Assembly (NCBI GenBank): GCA_964568345.1
Contig: CAZMPG010000010.1
Coordinates: 1 to 32,630 of the forward strand
Direction of reading: 5' to 3'
DNA: 32,630 nt
Origin: UBA12088 sp964568345
Lineage (GTDB): Bacteria > Patescibacteriota > Minisyncoccia > Phycocordibacterales > UBA12088
Shown: positions 23,282 through 30,978 of the stretch, one piece after another
Position numbering within the stretch: the stretch's first letter is position 1
How the letters are laid out: each line of letters begins with the position of its first letter
The notes under the pieces: generated by a model
Databases searched by the model: none
The model's input: only the letters and a program-made list of their open reading frames with translations
Told to the model about the DNA's origin: nothing
Translations under genes and position numbers: made by a program

Positions 23282-25564
23282 CTACTGCCCGTACGGCCGC
23301 GTCGTGTACGTCTCCCGCGTGAGGCGACGTCGGCGAAGGTACACGACTCCACCGAGGATGAGCGTGAGAGCGATACTCCCCACCATGGGGCCGTAGGTGA
23401 GCCCTGTTGCCGCACCACTACTCCCGAGCACGAGGTCGCGCCGAGAATCCCCCTTCACCTTGATAGACGCAATGGAGGCATCCTTTGCGAGCCAGGCGAC
23501 CGCATCGAGCGCAAAGCCAAGGTTTCCTGCTTCACGCTGAAGCACCGGGTCGCGCAAGAACGACCCCCCGGCGAGCACAACGATGCGCCGCGGCTGCGCC
23601 TCGCTCCCCACAACCGCCGCCGCGAGCGTGCGGGTGCCGAGGTCGGTCTTGGGAAGCTCTTGGTTCGGCGCGAGCGTGAAGGGCTCACCCTGCTCCCCCG
23701 CGTACGGGGTCGTCGTGATGAGCGGCACGAGCGTCGTACCGGTCGCCGCAGCACCGAGGGAGAGCGTGCTGCTCCACGGCGCGAGAACTGACTGCGCGGT
23801 CTGGGTCACTGCATTGTTCGAGAGGGTCGTTGCTCGAGCCCAGAACGGGTACGACGCAAGGTACCGCTGCCCTGTCGAACCGGTAAGCGAGATGATCTCG
23901 CTCTTCCCCAAATCGTAGGCGATGCGCGGCTCTATGGTGATGCCATCGCCCGCGAAGAGGGTGCGGAGACCCTCCGGCTGTACCGTCGCTTCGAGCGACT
24001 GCTCGTCAACCGCCACACCGCCGACCAGGGCAAACACCGAACCGCCTGATGCAAGGAATGCCTCGAGAGCGCTACGCTCCGCCACACCGAACGCTTCGTG
24101 CGGATCCGCCAGGATGAGCACGTCGGTGCCCGATGCGATACGGGATGTCGTCGAGGAGAGGGGTAGATCGGTCACGTCGTAGAGGCGTTTGAGCTCGTCG
24201 CGGAGCACGGTAAACTCCGCGCCACGCGTCGGCTCGCCATGGCCGGTCGTAAATGCAACGCGCTTCTTGTCCTTCCGGGTGAGGTCGGCGATCATGCTCG
24301 TGAGCTGGTACTCGAGGTCGCTAGTGCGCTCAATGAAGGGGAGCACGCGCGTCTTTCCCGCGTACACCACCACGATGCCGAGGTACCCCTGGGTGAGCGA
24401 CGCCTGCCCCTGGCCGAGCTGATTGAACTGCACCGCAGGTATACCGTTCCCCTCCGCTTCGCTCGCGTACGCCGGAGAGTGGTCGGGGTCCTTCACCGAC
24501 ACCACGACGTTGTCACCCCCGTACCATACGTACTCTTTGAGAAGGTCGCGGGTGTCGCGCACGACAGGCTTAAGGCTCGCGGGGATGCGGGAGGAAGCAT
24601 AGAAGGTGATGCGCACGACGTCGGGGAGGCTCTCGAGGATCTGCTTTGTCGGGGCACTCATCGTGTACGTACCTTCCGCAGTGAGGTCAATGCGGCCGGG
24701 GAGCGCGGCACCGAGCACGTTCGACACGAGGGCTATCGCCACCGCGAGCGCAACGCCGATACGCGAGCGGGTGAGCGTGGGGTGTGCTTTCGCATAGCGA
24801 GCGGCGAGGAGGCGGTGGTGCGCCACCATGAGGAGTGCTGCGCTCACCGACACAAAGTACCAGAGGTCGCGCACATCTACGACACCGCGCGCCATAGCGC
24901 TCATGTGTGCATACGCCGACACCCGCTCGAGGAACGCCGCGAGTGAGAGTGGCATGGTCTGCGTGATGAAATCGAGCCCGATGATGATGAACGCAAACGC
25001 GCCGGCGATTGTTGCGAGGAGCGAGCTCACCTGTTTCGTGAAGAACGTGGACACGCACACCCCGAGCGCCGCAAAGAGCGTTGCGAGAAAGAGCGCCGCG
25101 AGGTACCCAGCACCGACAATACCCCAGTCGAGCCTACCGAAGAGCGACAGCCCGTACGCGAGCGGCAGCATCGCGAGAGCAAGGAGGCCAGCCATAAAGG
25201 CGACGACCGCGGCAAGCTTGCCAAGTACGACATCTCCCTCTACCACCGGCTTCGTCGTGAGCGTCTCATACGTGCCACTCTCCCGCTCGCTCGCCACCGA
25301 GCCCATGGTGAACGCAGGCACCACGAAGAGGAGGAGCCACGGCAGGAAGTCCACGTAGGGCGCCAGTGACGCCTCACCGATGAGGAGTGCGGAGCGGAAG
25401 AAGAGGAAGTCACCGATGCCGATGAAGAGTACCGCGACAATGTACGCGGTCGGCGTTTCAAGGTAGCTGCGCAGCTCACGACCCATGATGACGCATGCGT
25501 GCCGTACGCGAGCACGTGTCTGCTGGGCTTTCGTCGTGCGAGGCTTGGTATCTTGGCTATGCAT
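23282..25564 (-). CDS. ABC-2 permease fused to GldG-like domain
   Basis: This 760-residue protein joins two parts usually encoded separately. Residues ~25-250 form an ABC-2 type permease with six helices (RELRSYLETPTAYIVAVLF; VASERESGTYETLTTKPV). After a helix at about 270-290, residues ~300-700 form the extracytoplasmic GldG/IFT52-like domain (GKTRVLPFIERTSDLEYQLTSMI; VAFTTGHGEPT; DVLILADPHEAF). One helix and a basic tail close the protein. In Bacteroidetes GldA, GldF and GldG are gliding-related, but homologues are widespread with unknown substrate. It is 9 bases after its ATPase gene. Confidence 0.88.
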   Translation of the reverse strand: MHSQDTKPRTTKAQQTRARVRHACVIMGRELRSYLETPTAYIVAVLFIGIGDFLFFRSALLIGEASLAPYVDFLPWLLLFVVPAFTMGSVASERESGTYETLTTKPVVEGDVVLGKLAAVVAFMAGLLALAMLPLAYGLSLFGRLDWGIVGAGYLAALFLATLFAALGVCVSTFFTKQVSSLLATIAGAFAFIIIGLDFITQTMPLSLAAFLERVSAYAHMSAMARGVVDVRDLWYFVSVSAALLMVAHHRLLAARYAKAHPTLTRSRIGVALAVAIALVSNVLGAALPGRIDLTAEGTYTMSAPTKQILESLPDVVRITFYASSRIPASLKPVVRDTRDLLKEYVWYGGDNVVVSVKDPDHSPAYASEAEGNGIPAVQFNQLGQGQASLTQGYLGIVVVYAGKTRVLPFIERTSDLEYQLTSMIADLTRKDKKRVAFTTGHGEPTRGAEFTVLRDELKRLYDVTDLPLSSTTSRIASGTDVLILADPHEAFGVAERSALEAFLASGGSVFALVGGVAVDEQSLEATVQPEGLRTLFAGDGITIEPRIAYDLGKSEIISLTGSTGQRYLASYPFWARATTLSNNAVTQTAQSVLAPWSSTLSLGAAATGTTLVPLITTTPYAGEQGEPFTLAPNQELPKTDLGTRTLAAAVVGSEAQPRRIVVLAGGSFLRDPVLQREAGNLGFALDAVAWLAKDASIASIKVKGDSRRDLVLGSSGAATGLTYGPMVGSIALTLILGGVVYLRRRRLTRETYTTRPYGQ

Positions 25565-25573
25565 ACGATACGA

Positions 25574-26527
25574 TTAGTGTGTCGTGCTCTGGGGATCAAA
25601 AGCGTGTGTGTCGCGGGTGAGTGACGCAAAGACGCGTTCGAGGCCCTCGTGCTCGGGCTCCATACGCCACACCACGAGCTTCTCGGTGCCGATGAGCTGC
25701 GAAAGCTCGCGGGGAAGCTTGTCTGGGTCAGACGCCGCAACGGAGAGGCGCATACGCTTCCCCTTGCTCTGCACCACCTCTACCGCAGCGACCGAGGGGA
25801 GGCCGGCGACCGCGGCGTCAGGCTTGTGTCCCTCGAGCTCGATGGTGAAGCGTTTCCCCGCAGAGGCGCCGAGGAGCTCCTCGATGGTCCCCATGCCGGC
25901 AATGGCGCCGCTCGCAAGCACGATGACCTTCGAGGCGAGCTGCTGCGCCTCGGAGAGCACGTGGGTGCTCACGAGCACCGTCTTGTCGTGTGCAAGCTCG
26001 GTGAGAAGCGTGCGCATGTCGGTGCGCTGGTTGGGGTCGAGGCCCTCGGTTGGCTCGTCGAGCACGAGGACCGGCGGATCGGCGATGAGTGCGCTCGCGA
26101 GGCCGACGCGCTGGCGGTACCCCTTCGAGAGTTCGCCTATCGGCGTGTAGAATACGTCGCTGATACCCGCCTCCGGCACGACACGGTCGAATGCCGCACG
26201 GCGCTCGCGGGAAGGCAGCTCCATGAGTGCCGCAGAGAAGGTAAGGTAGTCGGCGACGAGGAGGTCGCGGTAGAGGGGGTTCGACTCGGGGAGGTAGCCG
26301 ATGAGTCGCCGCACCCCGATGGGGTCGCTCGTCGCCGATATGCCATCAACAAGGACCTCGCCGCTGTCGGGGGCAAAGTACCCGACGAGCACCCGCATTG
26401 TCGTCGTCTTTCCTGCACCGTTCGGCCCGAGGAGAACCGCTACCTCGCCCCGTTCAATGCGAAACGATACGTCGCTCACCGCGCGCTTCGCGCCAAACGA
26501 CTTCACGATGTGCTGCGCCTCAAGCAT
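25574..26527 (-). CDS. ABC transporter ATPase (GldA-like)
   Basis: This 317-residue ATP-binding subunit has Walker A GPNGAGKTT (about 34-42), the signature ELSKGYRQRVG, Walker B VLVLDEPTEGLDP and a switch His in VSTHVL. A C-terminal domain of about 100 residues follows, as in GldA/CcmA-type ATPases that pair with ABC-2 permeases. It energises the permease-GldG fusion encoded next. It is the first gene of the operon; TACAAT ends 8 bases before its ATG. Confidence 0.95.
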   Translation of the reverse strand: MLEAQHIVKSFGAKRAVSDVSFRIERGEVAVLLGPNGAGKTTTMRVLVGYFAPDSGEVLVDGISATSDPIGVRRLIGYLPESNPLYRDLLVADYLTFSAALMELPSRERRAAFDRVVPEAGISDVFYTPIGELSKGYRQRVGLASALIADPPVLVLDEPTEGLDPNQRTDMRTLLTELAHDKTVLVSTHVLSEAQQLASKVIVLASGAIAGMGTIEELLGASAGKRFTIELEGHKPDAAVAGLPSVAAVEVVQSKGKRMRLSVAASDPDKLPRELSQLIGTEKLVVWRMEPEHEGLERVFASLTRDTHAFDPQSTTH

Positions 26528-26535
26528 ATTTGCCC

Positions 26536-26541
26536 ATTGTA
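26536..26541 (-). promoter_or_regulatory. -10 box of the Gld-type operon
   Basis: TACAAT on the minus strand ends 8 bases before the ATG at 26527. No Shine-Dalgarno is present. Confidence 0.5.
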
Positions 26542-26702
26542 CGGAGCGCGCACGGAGCCTGCAAGCAAGTATGGGGGGTTACGACACGGAGCACCGGAGC
26601 TGCCAAGGTTGCCTGGTGCCGGTTTCTGTACGCAACACAACCACCACCCCACATAAAGGTACCGACACCTTTGTGTGTGTATGAGGATGGCCGAACAGAA
26701 CA

Positions 26703-26855
26703 CTACTGGGCCGGCAGCGAATCAACGTACACCGCTTCGCCCCCGGGCGCGCGAGACGGCGAAACGGTGTACCGAAATACGAAGTACGAAAGGAGGAGCG
26801 CCACCGCCGCCATGCCGAAAGCGACGTACGAGCGCAGCCGGATGTTGGGGTCCAT
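26703..26855 (-). CDS. 50-residue single-helix membrane protein
   Basis: This short protein has one hydrophobic helix (YVAFGMAAVALLLSYFVF, about 9-26) between a basic N-terminus and a hydrophilic tail. It has no recognised family. It is supported by a perfect TATACT ending 6 bases before the ATG at 26855, the same arrangement as the housekeeping genes. An 11-codon longer frame is unlikely because it would contain that promoter. It is divergent from murA and upstream of the Gld-type ATPase gene. Confidence 0.55.
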   Translation of the reverse strand: MDPNIRLRSYVAFGMAAVALLLSYFVFRYTVSPSRAPGGEAVYVDSLPAQ

Positions 26856-26861
26856 GAACGG

Positions 26862-26867
26862 AGTATA
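26862..26867 (-). promoter_or_regulatory. -10 box of the 50-residue gene
   Basis: TATACT on the minus strand ends 6 bases before the ATG at 26855. Confidence 0.5.
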
Positions 26868-26946
26868 GGGAATCGGTGCACCGCACACAAGGAGTGCTGT
26901 GCACAGCTGCCTGCCAGCGTGCGGCGCGACACACGCCTCACCCCTG

Positions 26947-26955
26947 TGCTACACT
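26947..26955 (+). promoter_or_regulatory. Extended -10 of murA
   Basis: TGCTACACT ends 9 bases before the ATG at 26965. Confidence 0.55.
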
Positions 26956-26964
26956 GGGCTCCGT

Positions 26965-28299
26965 ATGCAAGGAACTACCAACGTGCACTTTGAAATCCAC
27001 GGTGGCAAAGAGCTCCGCGGTGCCATAGACGTGGACACCTCGAAAAACGGGGCGATGGGTCTTTTCGCCGCGGCGCTCTTGAACCGCGCACCCACGACGC
27101 TTCGCTTCGTCCCCAAGATCGAGGAGGTCTTCCGCATGCTCGAGGTGCTCGAATCCATAGGCGTCCGCACGGTGTGGGAGGGCCGCGACCTCACCATCAT
27201 CCCGCCAGTATCCTACGACCTCGCGCGGCTCAACGAAGCATCTGCGCGGAAGACGCGGAGCGTCATCATGCTCATCGGCCCCCTCCTCCACCTCGCCCAC
27301 TCCTTCTCCATCCCCCACACCGGCGGCTGCCGCCTCGGGAGCCGTACCGTCCGCCCCCACTTCCTCGCGCTCGAACGGCTCGGCGCGCACATTGCGACTG
27401 AGGAGGGGTGGTGGCGCGTCTCCCATGCGGGCCTCAAGGCTGCAGAGATCGTCATGTACGAATCGAGCGACACCGCAACCGAGAACACTCTCATGGCGGC
27501 CGCGCTTACCCCCGGCACCACCACCATCAAGTACGCCTCGGCAAACTACCAGGTGCAGGAGCTCTGCTTCTTCCTCGAGCGGTGCGGCATCCGCATCGAG
27601 GGCGTCGGCACGACGACACTCACCGTCCACGGCAAGCGGAGCATCCGGAAGCCGGTCGTGTACGAGCTCGCCGAGGACCCCATCATCGCCATGTCCTACC
27701 TCGCCGCTGCTATCGTGACCCGCTCGACGATCACGATACGCCGCGCACCGATAGCCTTCCTCGAGCAGGAGCTCCTCGTGCTCCAGACGATGGGCTTCCG
27801 CTACGACATCACCCGCCGGTACCTCGCCCGCAACAAGCGCACGAAGCTCGCGGACATTCGGACCCACCCCTCGAAGCTTGTCGCCCCCGACGACAAGGTG
27901 CATGCGCGGCCCTACCCGGGGCTCAACATGGACAACCTGCCCTTCTTCGCGGTCATCGCCACCCAGGCAGCGGGCACGACGCTCATCCACGACTGGATGT
28001 ACGAAAAGCGGGCCATCTACTTCACCGAACTCGACAAGCTCGGCGCGGAGACACGGCTCGCCGACCCGCACCGCATTTTCATCGAAGGGCCGACGCCGCT
28101 CCGTGCCACAGAGATCGTCGCTCCCCCAGCGCTCCGGCCTGCGGTGATCCTCCTCATCGCGATGCTCGCGGCACCCGGTCGGTCGGTCCTCCGCAACGTG
28201 TACCCCATCAACCGCGGCTACGAAGACCTCGCGGCCCGCCTCAACAAGCTCGGCGCTTCGGTGCGGGTCATCGAGGAAGTTGGGCAGTGCATGCCGTAG
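26965..28299 (+). CDS. murA: UDP-N-acetylglucosamine 1-carboxyvinyltransferase (MurA-like)
   Basis: This 444-residue enzyme of the EPSP synthase fold transfers enolpyruvate to UDP-GlcNAc, the first committed step of peptidoglycan synthesis. Key residues are Lys27-Asn28 (DTSKNGAM) for substrate binding and the catalytic Cys122 in HTGGCRLGSRTVRPH, the fosfomycin target. NRGYEDLAARLNKLGA near the end matches the family. The length is slightly above the usual ~420. The ATG at 26965 is fixed by the extended -10 just upstream; codons before it (from 26899) would overlap the promoter. The gene runs towards the PriA-like gene, which has its own promoter. Confidence 0.9.
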   Translation: MQGTTNVHFEIHGGKELRGAIDVDTSKNGAMGLFAAALLNRAPTTLRFVPKIEEVFRMLEVLESIGVRTVWEGRDLTIIPPVSYDLARLNEASARKTRSVIMLIGPLLHLAHSFSIPHTGGCRLGSRTVRPHFLALERLGAHIATEEGWWRVSHAGLKAAEIVMYESSDTATENTLMAAALTPGTTTIKYASANYQVQELCFFLERCGIRIEGVGTTTLTVHGKRSIRKPVVYELAEDPIIAMSYLAAAIVTRSTITIRRAPIAFLEQELLVLQTMGFRYDITRRYLARNKRTKLADIRTHPSKLVAPDDKVHARPYPGLNMDNLPFFAVIATQAAGTTLIHDWMYEKRAIYFTELDKLGAETRLADPHRIFIEGPTPLRATEIVAPPALRPAVILLIAMLAAPGRSVLRNVYPINRGYEDLAARLNKLGASVRVIEEVGQCMP

Positions 28300-28324
28300 C
28301 GCGGCCTATTTCGGTCGGGGCGTG

Positions 28325-28333
28325 TGCTACAAT
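28325..28333 (+). promoter_or_regulatory. Extended -10 of the PriA-like gene
   Basis: TGCTACAAT is followed by GCGCCC and the ATG at 28340, the same 6-base spacing as the helicase and pyrD genes. Confidence 0.6.
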
Positions 28334-28339
28334 GCGCCC

Positions 28340-30232
28340 ATGTATACGGTGGACGTGACCCCTATCGGCCGCGGGAGTGTGGTCGAGGAGCTGCGGTACT
28401 TCAGCGCACGCGAGTACCCCCCGGGCTCGCTCGTGCATGTGCCGCTCCGCGGCGCGCAGGTGCAGGCGCTCGTGCTCGCCTGTGAGCCTGCCCGCGAAAC
28501 GAAAGCCGCGGTACGCGCATCGGCGTTTACCCTCCGCAAGATCCGTGCCCAGCAACCCTCCCGCTTCCTCACCTCCGCTTTCATCCGCGCGGCGCACCGA
28601 GCTGCCGCGTACCACGCCGCCGCAACGGGCGCACTGCTCTACGGCTTTCTCCCCAAGGTGCTCACCGACCACGCGGCAACGTATACCGCGGTGCCCGAGC
28701 AGACGCCTGTCACGACACACGGCACACCCCTACCCCGCCTCTACCAGGGCCCCACGGCAAACCGCGTGGACTTCTTTAGGACAACGACGCGGGAGACGTT
28801 CGCTGCACGCAGGTCGGTGCTCATCGTCGCACCGACAGTGGCCGACGCTGAGCGACTCTACGACGCACTTGCGCCGGGCATTGAGCGGTACACCCACCTC
28901 CTCCACGGCAGCGTGCCTCCCAAGGCAGCACGAGCCATGCTCCCCAAGATCCTCGAAGAACCTCACCCCGTCCTCATCGTCGCCACCGCGGCATTCCTCT
29001 CGATCCCCCGCGCCGATATCGCCACCATCATCGTTGAGCGAGAGGGGTCGCCGCACCACCGCCAGCCCGTGCGGCCACATGCCGACGCCCGCGTCCTTGC
29101 CCAGTACCTTGCAGAGGAGCTCGGCGCACAGCTCTACCGTGCCGACCTCCCGCTCCGCATCGAGAGCGTCCGGCTCCGCGAGCTCGGTGCATGCGAGGAG
29201 GTGGCAAGCGGCAACCAACGCATGCAGTTTGAGAGCACCGCGACGCTTATTTCGCGCCAGGATGAAAAGCGGGAGCCGAGGCAACCATTCCATACTGTAG
29301 GGAGCAAACTCCTTGAGCGTGTACAGCGCACGGTAGTGTCGGGCGGGCGCGTCTTCCTCTACACCGCCCGGCGCGGTCTCGCGCCGACCACGGTTTGCGG
29401 CGACTGCGGCGCCACGGTGCTCTGCGCCGTCTGCCATGCTGCAGTCGTACTCCACCGCGGCGACGAGGAGAACTTCTTTCTCTGCCACAGCTGCGGCGCA
29501 ATGCGCCACGCGCGCGAACGGTGTGCTACCTGCCAAAGCTGGCGGCTCGAAACACTCGGTGTCGGTATCGAGCTCGTCGAGCGCGAGGTGCGCACTACGC
29601 TCCCCGACACCCCTTGCTTTGTGCTCTCCCGCGACACCGCGACGACCCACCGCGCCGCTCGCACGCAGGTTGCCTCCTGGTACGAGACGCCGGGGTCGGT
29701 GCTCCTCGGCACCGACCTCGCACTCCCCTACCTCCTGCGGGAGGTGCCGCTTGTCGGCGTCGTGTCCCTCGACACACTCCTCTCGCTCTCAAACTGGAAC
29801 GTGTACGAGCGCGTCGCCACGACCCTGACACGGCTCCGCGAGACCGCGCGCGACGAGCTCGTGCTCCAGACGCGCCACCCCGAGTATGAGGTGCTTTCGC
29901 ACATCCTCGCAGGGAACTTTTCCGGCTACTACCAGGCGGAGCTCCGCGCCCGTAAAACATTCGGCTACCCTCCTTTCACCACCATCATCAAGGTGTCGGT
30001 AGCGGGCACCGAGGAGCGCGTAGCAGAGCTCATGGAGCACGCCCGCACGGTGCTCGCGCCGTACGAGCTTGTCACCTTCCCCCGCACCTTCACGACACCT
30101 CGGGGTGCCCGGGCGCTCCACGGCTTTCTCCGGGTGCCGCGGGAGAGCTGGCCCGACCCCCACATCCTCGCCCGCCTCCGCTCCCTCTCGCCGCGCTACG
30201 TAATAGCCGTGGATCCGGATAGTATTGTGTAG
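28340..30232 (+). CDS. priA: PriA-like primosomal protein without helicase motifs
   Basis: This 630-residue protein follows PriA order: an N-terminal DNA-binding domain (VTPIGRGSV... YPPGSLVHVPLRG), a helicase core and a zinc module. The zinc module is intact, with eight cysteines (353, 356, 362, 365, 382, 385, 395, 398), and the C-terminal AELRARKTFGYPPF block is present. The ATPase motifs are gone: the Walker A position reads FRTTTRETF, the DEEH box reads VEREGSP, and QVAGRAGR is replaced by LTRLRETARDE. It is about 100 residues shorter than normal. It may act as a structural restart factor, as proposed for the motif-less PriA of Actinobacteria. Confidence 0.85.
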   Translation: MYTVDVTPIGRGSVVEELRYFSAREYPPGSLVHVPLRGAQVQALVLACEPARETKAAVRASAFTLRKIRAQQPSRFLTSAFIRAAHRAAAYHAAATGALLYGFLPKVLTDHAATYTAVPEQTPVTTHGTPLPRLYQGPTANRVDFFRTTTRETFAARRSVLIVAPTVADAERLYDALAPGIERYTHLLHGSVPPKAARAMLPKILEEPHPVLIVATAAFLSIPRADIATIIVEREGSPHHRQPVRPHADARVLAQYLAEELGAQLYRADLPLRIESVRLRELGACEEVASGNQRMQFESTATLISRQDEKREPRQPFHTVGSKLLERVQRTVVSGGRVFLYTARRGLAPTTVCGDCGATVLCAVCHAAVVLHRGDEENFFLCHSCGAMRHARERCATCQSWRLETLGVGIELVEREVRTTLPDTPCFVLSRDTATTHRAARTQVASWYETPGSVLLGTDLALPYLLREVPLVGVVSLDTLLSLSNWNVYERVATTLTRLRETARDELVLQTRHPEYEVLSHILAGNFSGYYQAELRARKTFGYPPFTTIIKVSVAGTEERVAELMEHARTVLAPYELVTFPRTFTTPRGARALHGFLRVPRESWPDPHILARLRSLSPRYVIAVDPDSIV

Positions 30233-30415
30233 AGAGAAAAGTAAAAAGAGGCGGATGGAACCGCATTGTTCTCTTCTCTTTAGGACCTACGCAAAATCCT
30301 GGCGGTTTTGAGTGTTCAGTCCGCGAATTCCGCATTGCATCGGCCTTGCTTCAAGCCATATTTGCTCATTTTGCGTAGGTCCTACTCTTTTCTCTTTTCT
30401 CTTACTCCCTTCCCG
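30233..30415. repeat. Purine/pyrimidine-arm element D6, split by a mini-element
   Basis: A purine arm (GAGAAAAGTAAAAAGAGG, about 30234-30251) starts right after the stop codon of the PriA-like gene. A spacer (GGATGGAACCGCATTG) and a pyrimidine arm (TCTCTTCTCTT, then TCTTTTCTCTTTTCTCTTAC) follow. The pyrimidine arm is interrupted by the 104-bp mini-element at 30281-30384. Confidence 0.5.
30281..30384. mobile_element. 104-bp mini-element with perfect 17-bp inverted ends
   Basis: TAGGACCTACGCAAAAT (30281-30297) is exactly repeated in inverse at 30368-30384. The immediate flanks are CTCTT on both sides (30276-30280 and 30385-30389). Alternatively the terminal TA could be the target duplication of a Tc1/IS630-like or IS5-like element. 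The interior (about 70 bases) has no ORF. It looks like a MITE inserted in a repeat arm. Confidence 0.75.
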
Positions 30416-30429
30416 TCCCGCCCCCAGTT

Positions 30430-30438
30430 TGCTATAGT
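30430..30438 (+). promoter_or_regulatory. Extended -10 of def
   Basis: TGCTATAGT ends 9 bases before the ATG at 30448. Confidence 0.6.
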
Positions 30439-30447
30439 CCTCTCACG

Positions 30448-30978
30448 ATGGCCACACACGATCCAGTTGTACAGGTAGGGGACCCCGTGCTTCGCACCGT
30501 TGCGAAGCCAATCCCTGTTGCTGACATCTCCACGCCCGAGGTGCAGCGCATCGTCGCGCAGATGCTCACCGTGATCGACCACGAGGAGGATGGCGCCGCG
30601 CTCGCCGCACCACAAATAGGCGTACCGCTCCGCATCTTCGTCCTCTCGCGTAAGGTGTTTGGCCCGGGGAGCAGCCATCGCGCGGCGAGCAACGACCCGC
30701 ACCTTGTTTTCATCAACCCTGAAATAACGCGCCGCTCGCGCAAGCGGATGCCCCTCGAGGAGGGCTGCCTCTCGGTGCGGGGGCAGTACGGCACCATCGA
30801 GCGCCACCAACGGGTGACCGTGCGGGCGTACGATGAGCACGGCATACGCTTCACGCGCGGGGCAAGCGGCCTCCTCGCACAAGCCTTCCAGCATGAGTGC
30901 GACCACCTCGACGGCACACTCTTCATTGACCACGCGCTCGATACGCGACACGTGTCGAAGCGGTCAAGCCCTGCATGA
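30448..30978 (+). CDS. def: Peptide deformylase
   Basis: This 176-residue metalloenzyme removes the formyl group from new proteins. The three motifs are present: GAALAAPQ (49-56; the usual second Gly is Ala), EEGCLSV (104-110, Cys107 metal ligand) and QHECDHLDG (His149, Glu150, His153). The length is normal. Its last four bases overlap the fmt start (ATGA, 30975-30978), so the formylation and deformylation genes are translationally coupled, a common bacterial pairing. Confidence 0.95.
   Translation: MATHDPVVQVGDPVLRTVAKPIPVADISTPEVQRIVAQMLTVIDHEEDGAALAAPQIGVPLRIFVLSRKVFGPGSSHRAASNDPHLVFINPEITRRSRKRMPLEEGCLSVRGQYGTIERHQRVTVRAYDEHGIRFTRGASGLLAQAFQHECDHLDGTLFIDHALDTRHVSKRSSPA

Noticed and set aside
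26938..28071. A 377-codon minus-strand frame
   Set aside because: It is antisense to murA; the murA catalytic Cys and Lys-Asn motifs are on the plus strand.
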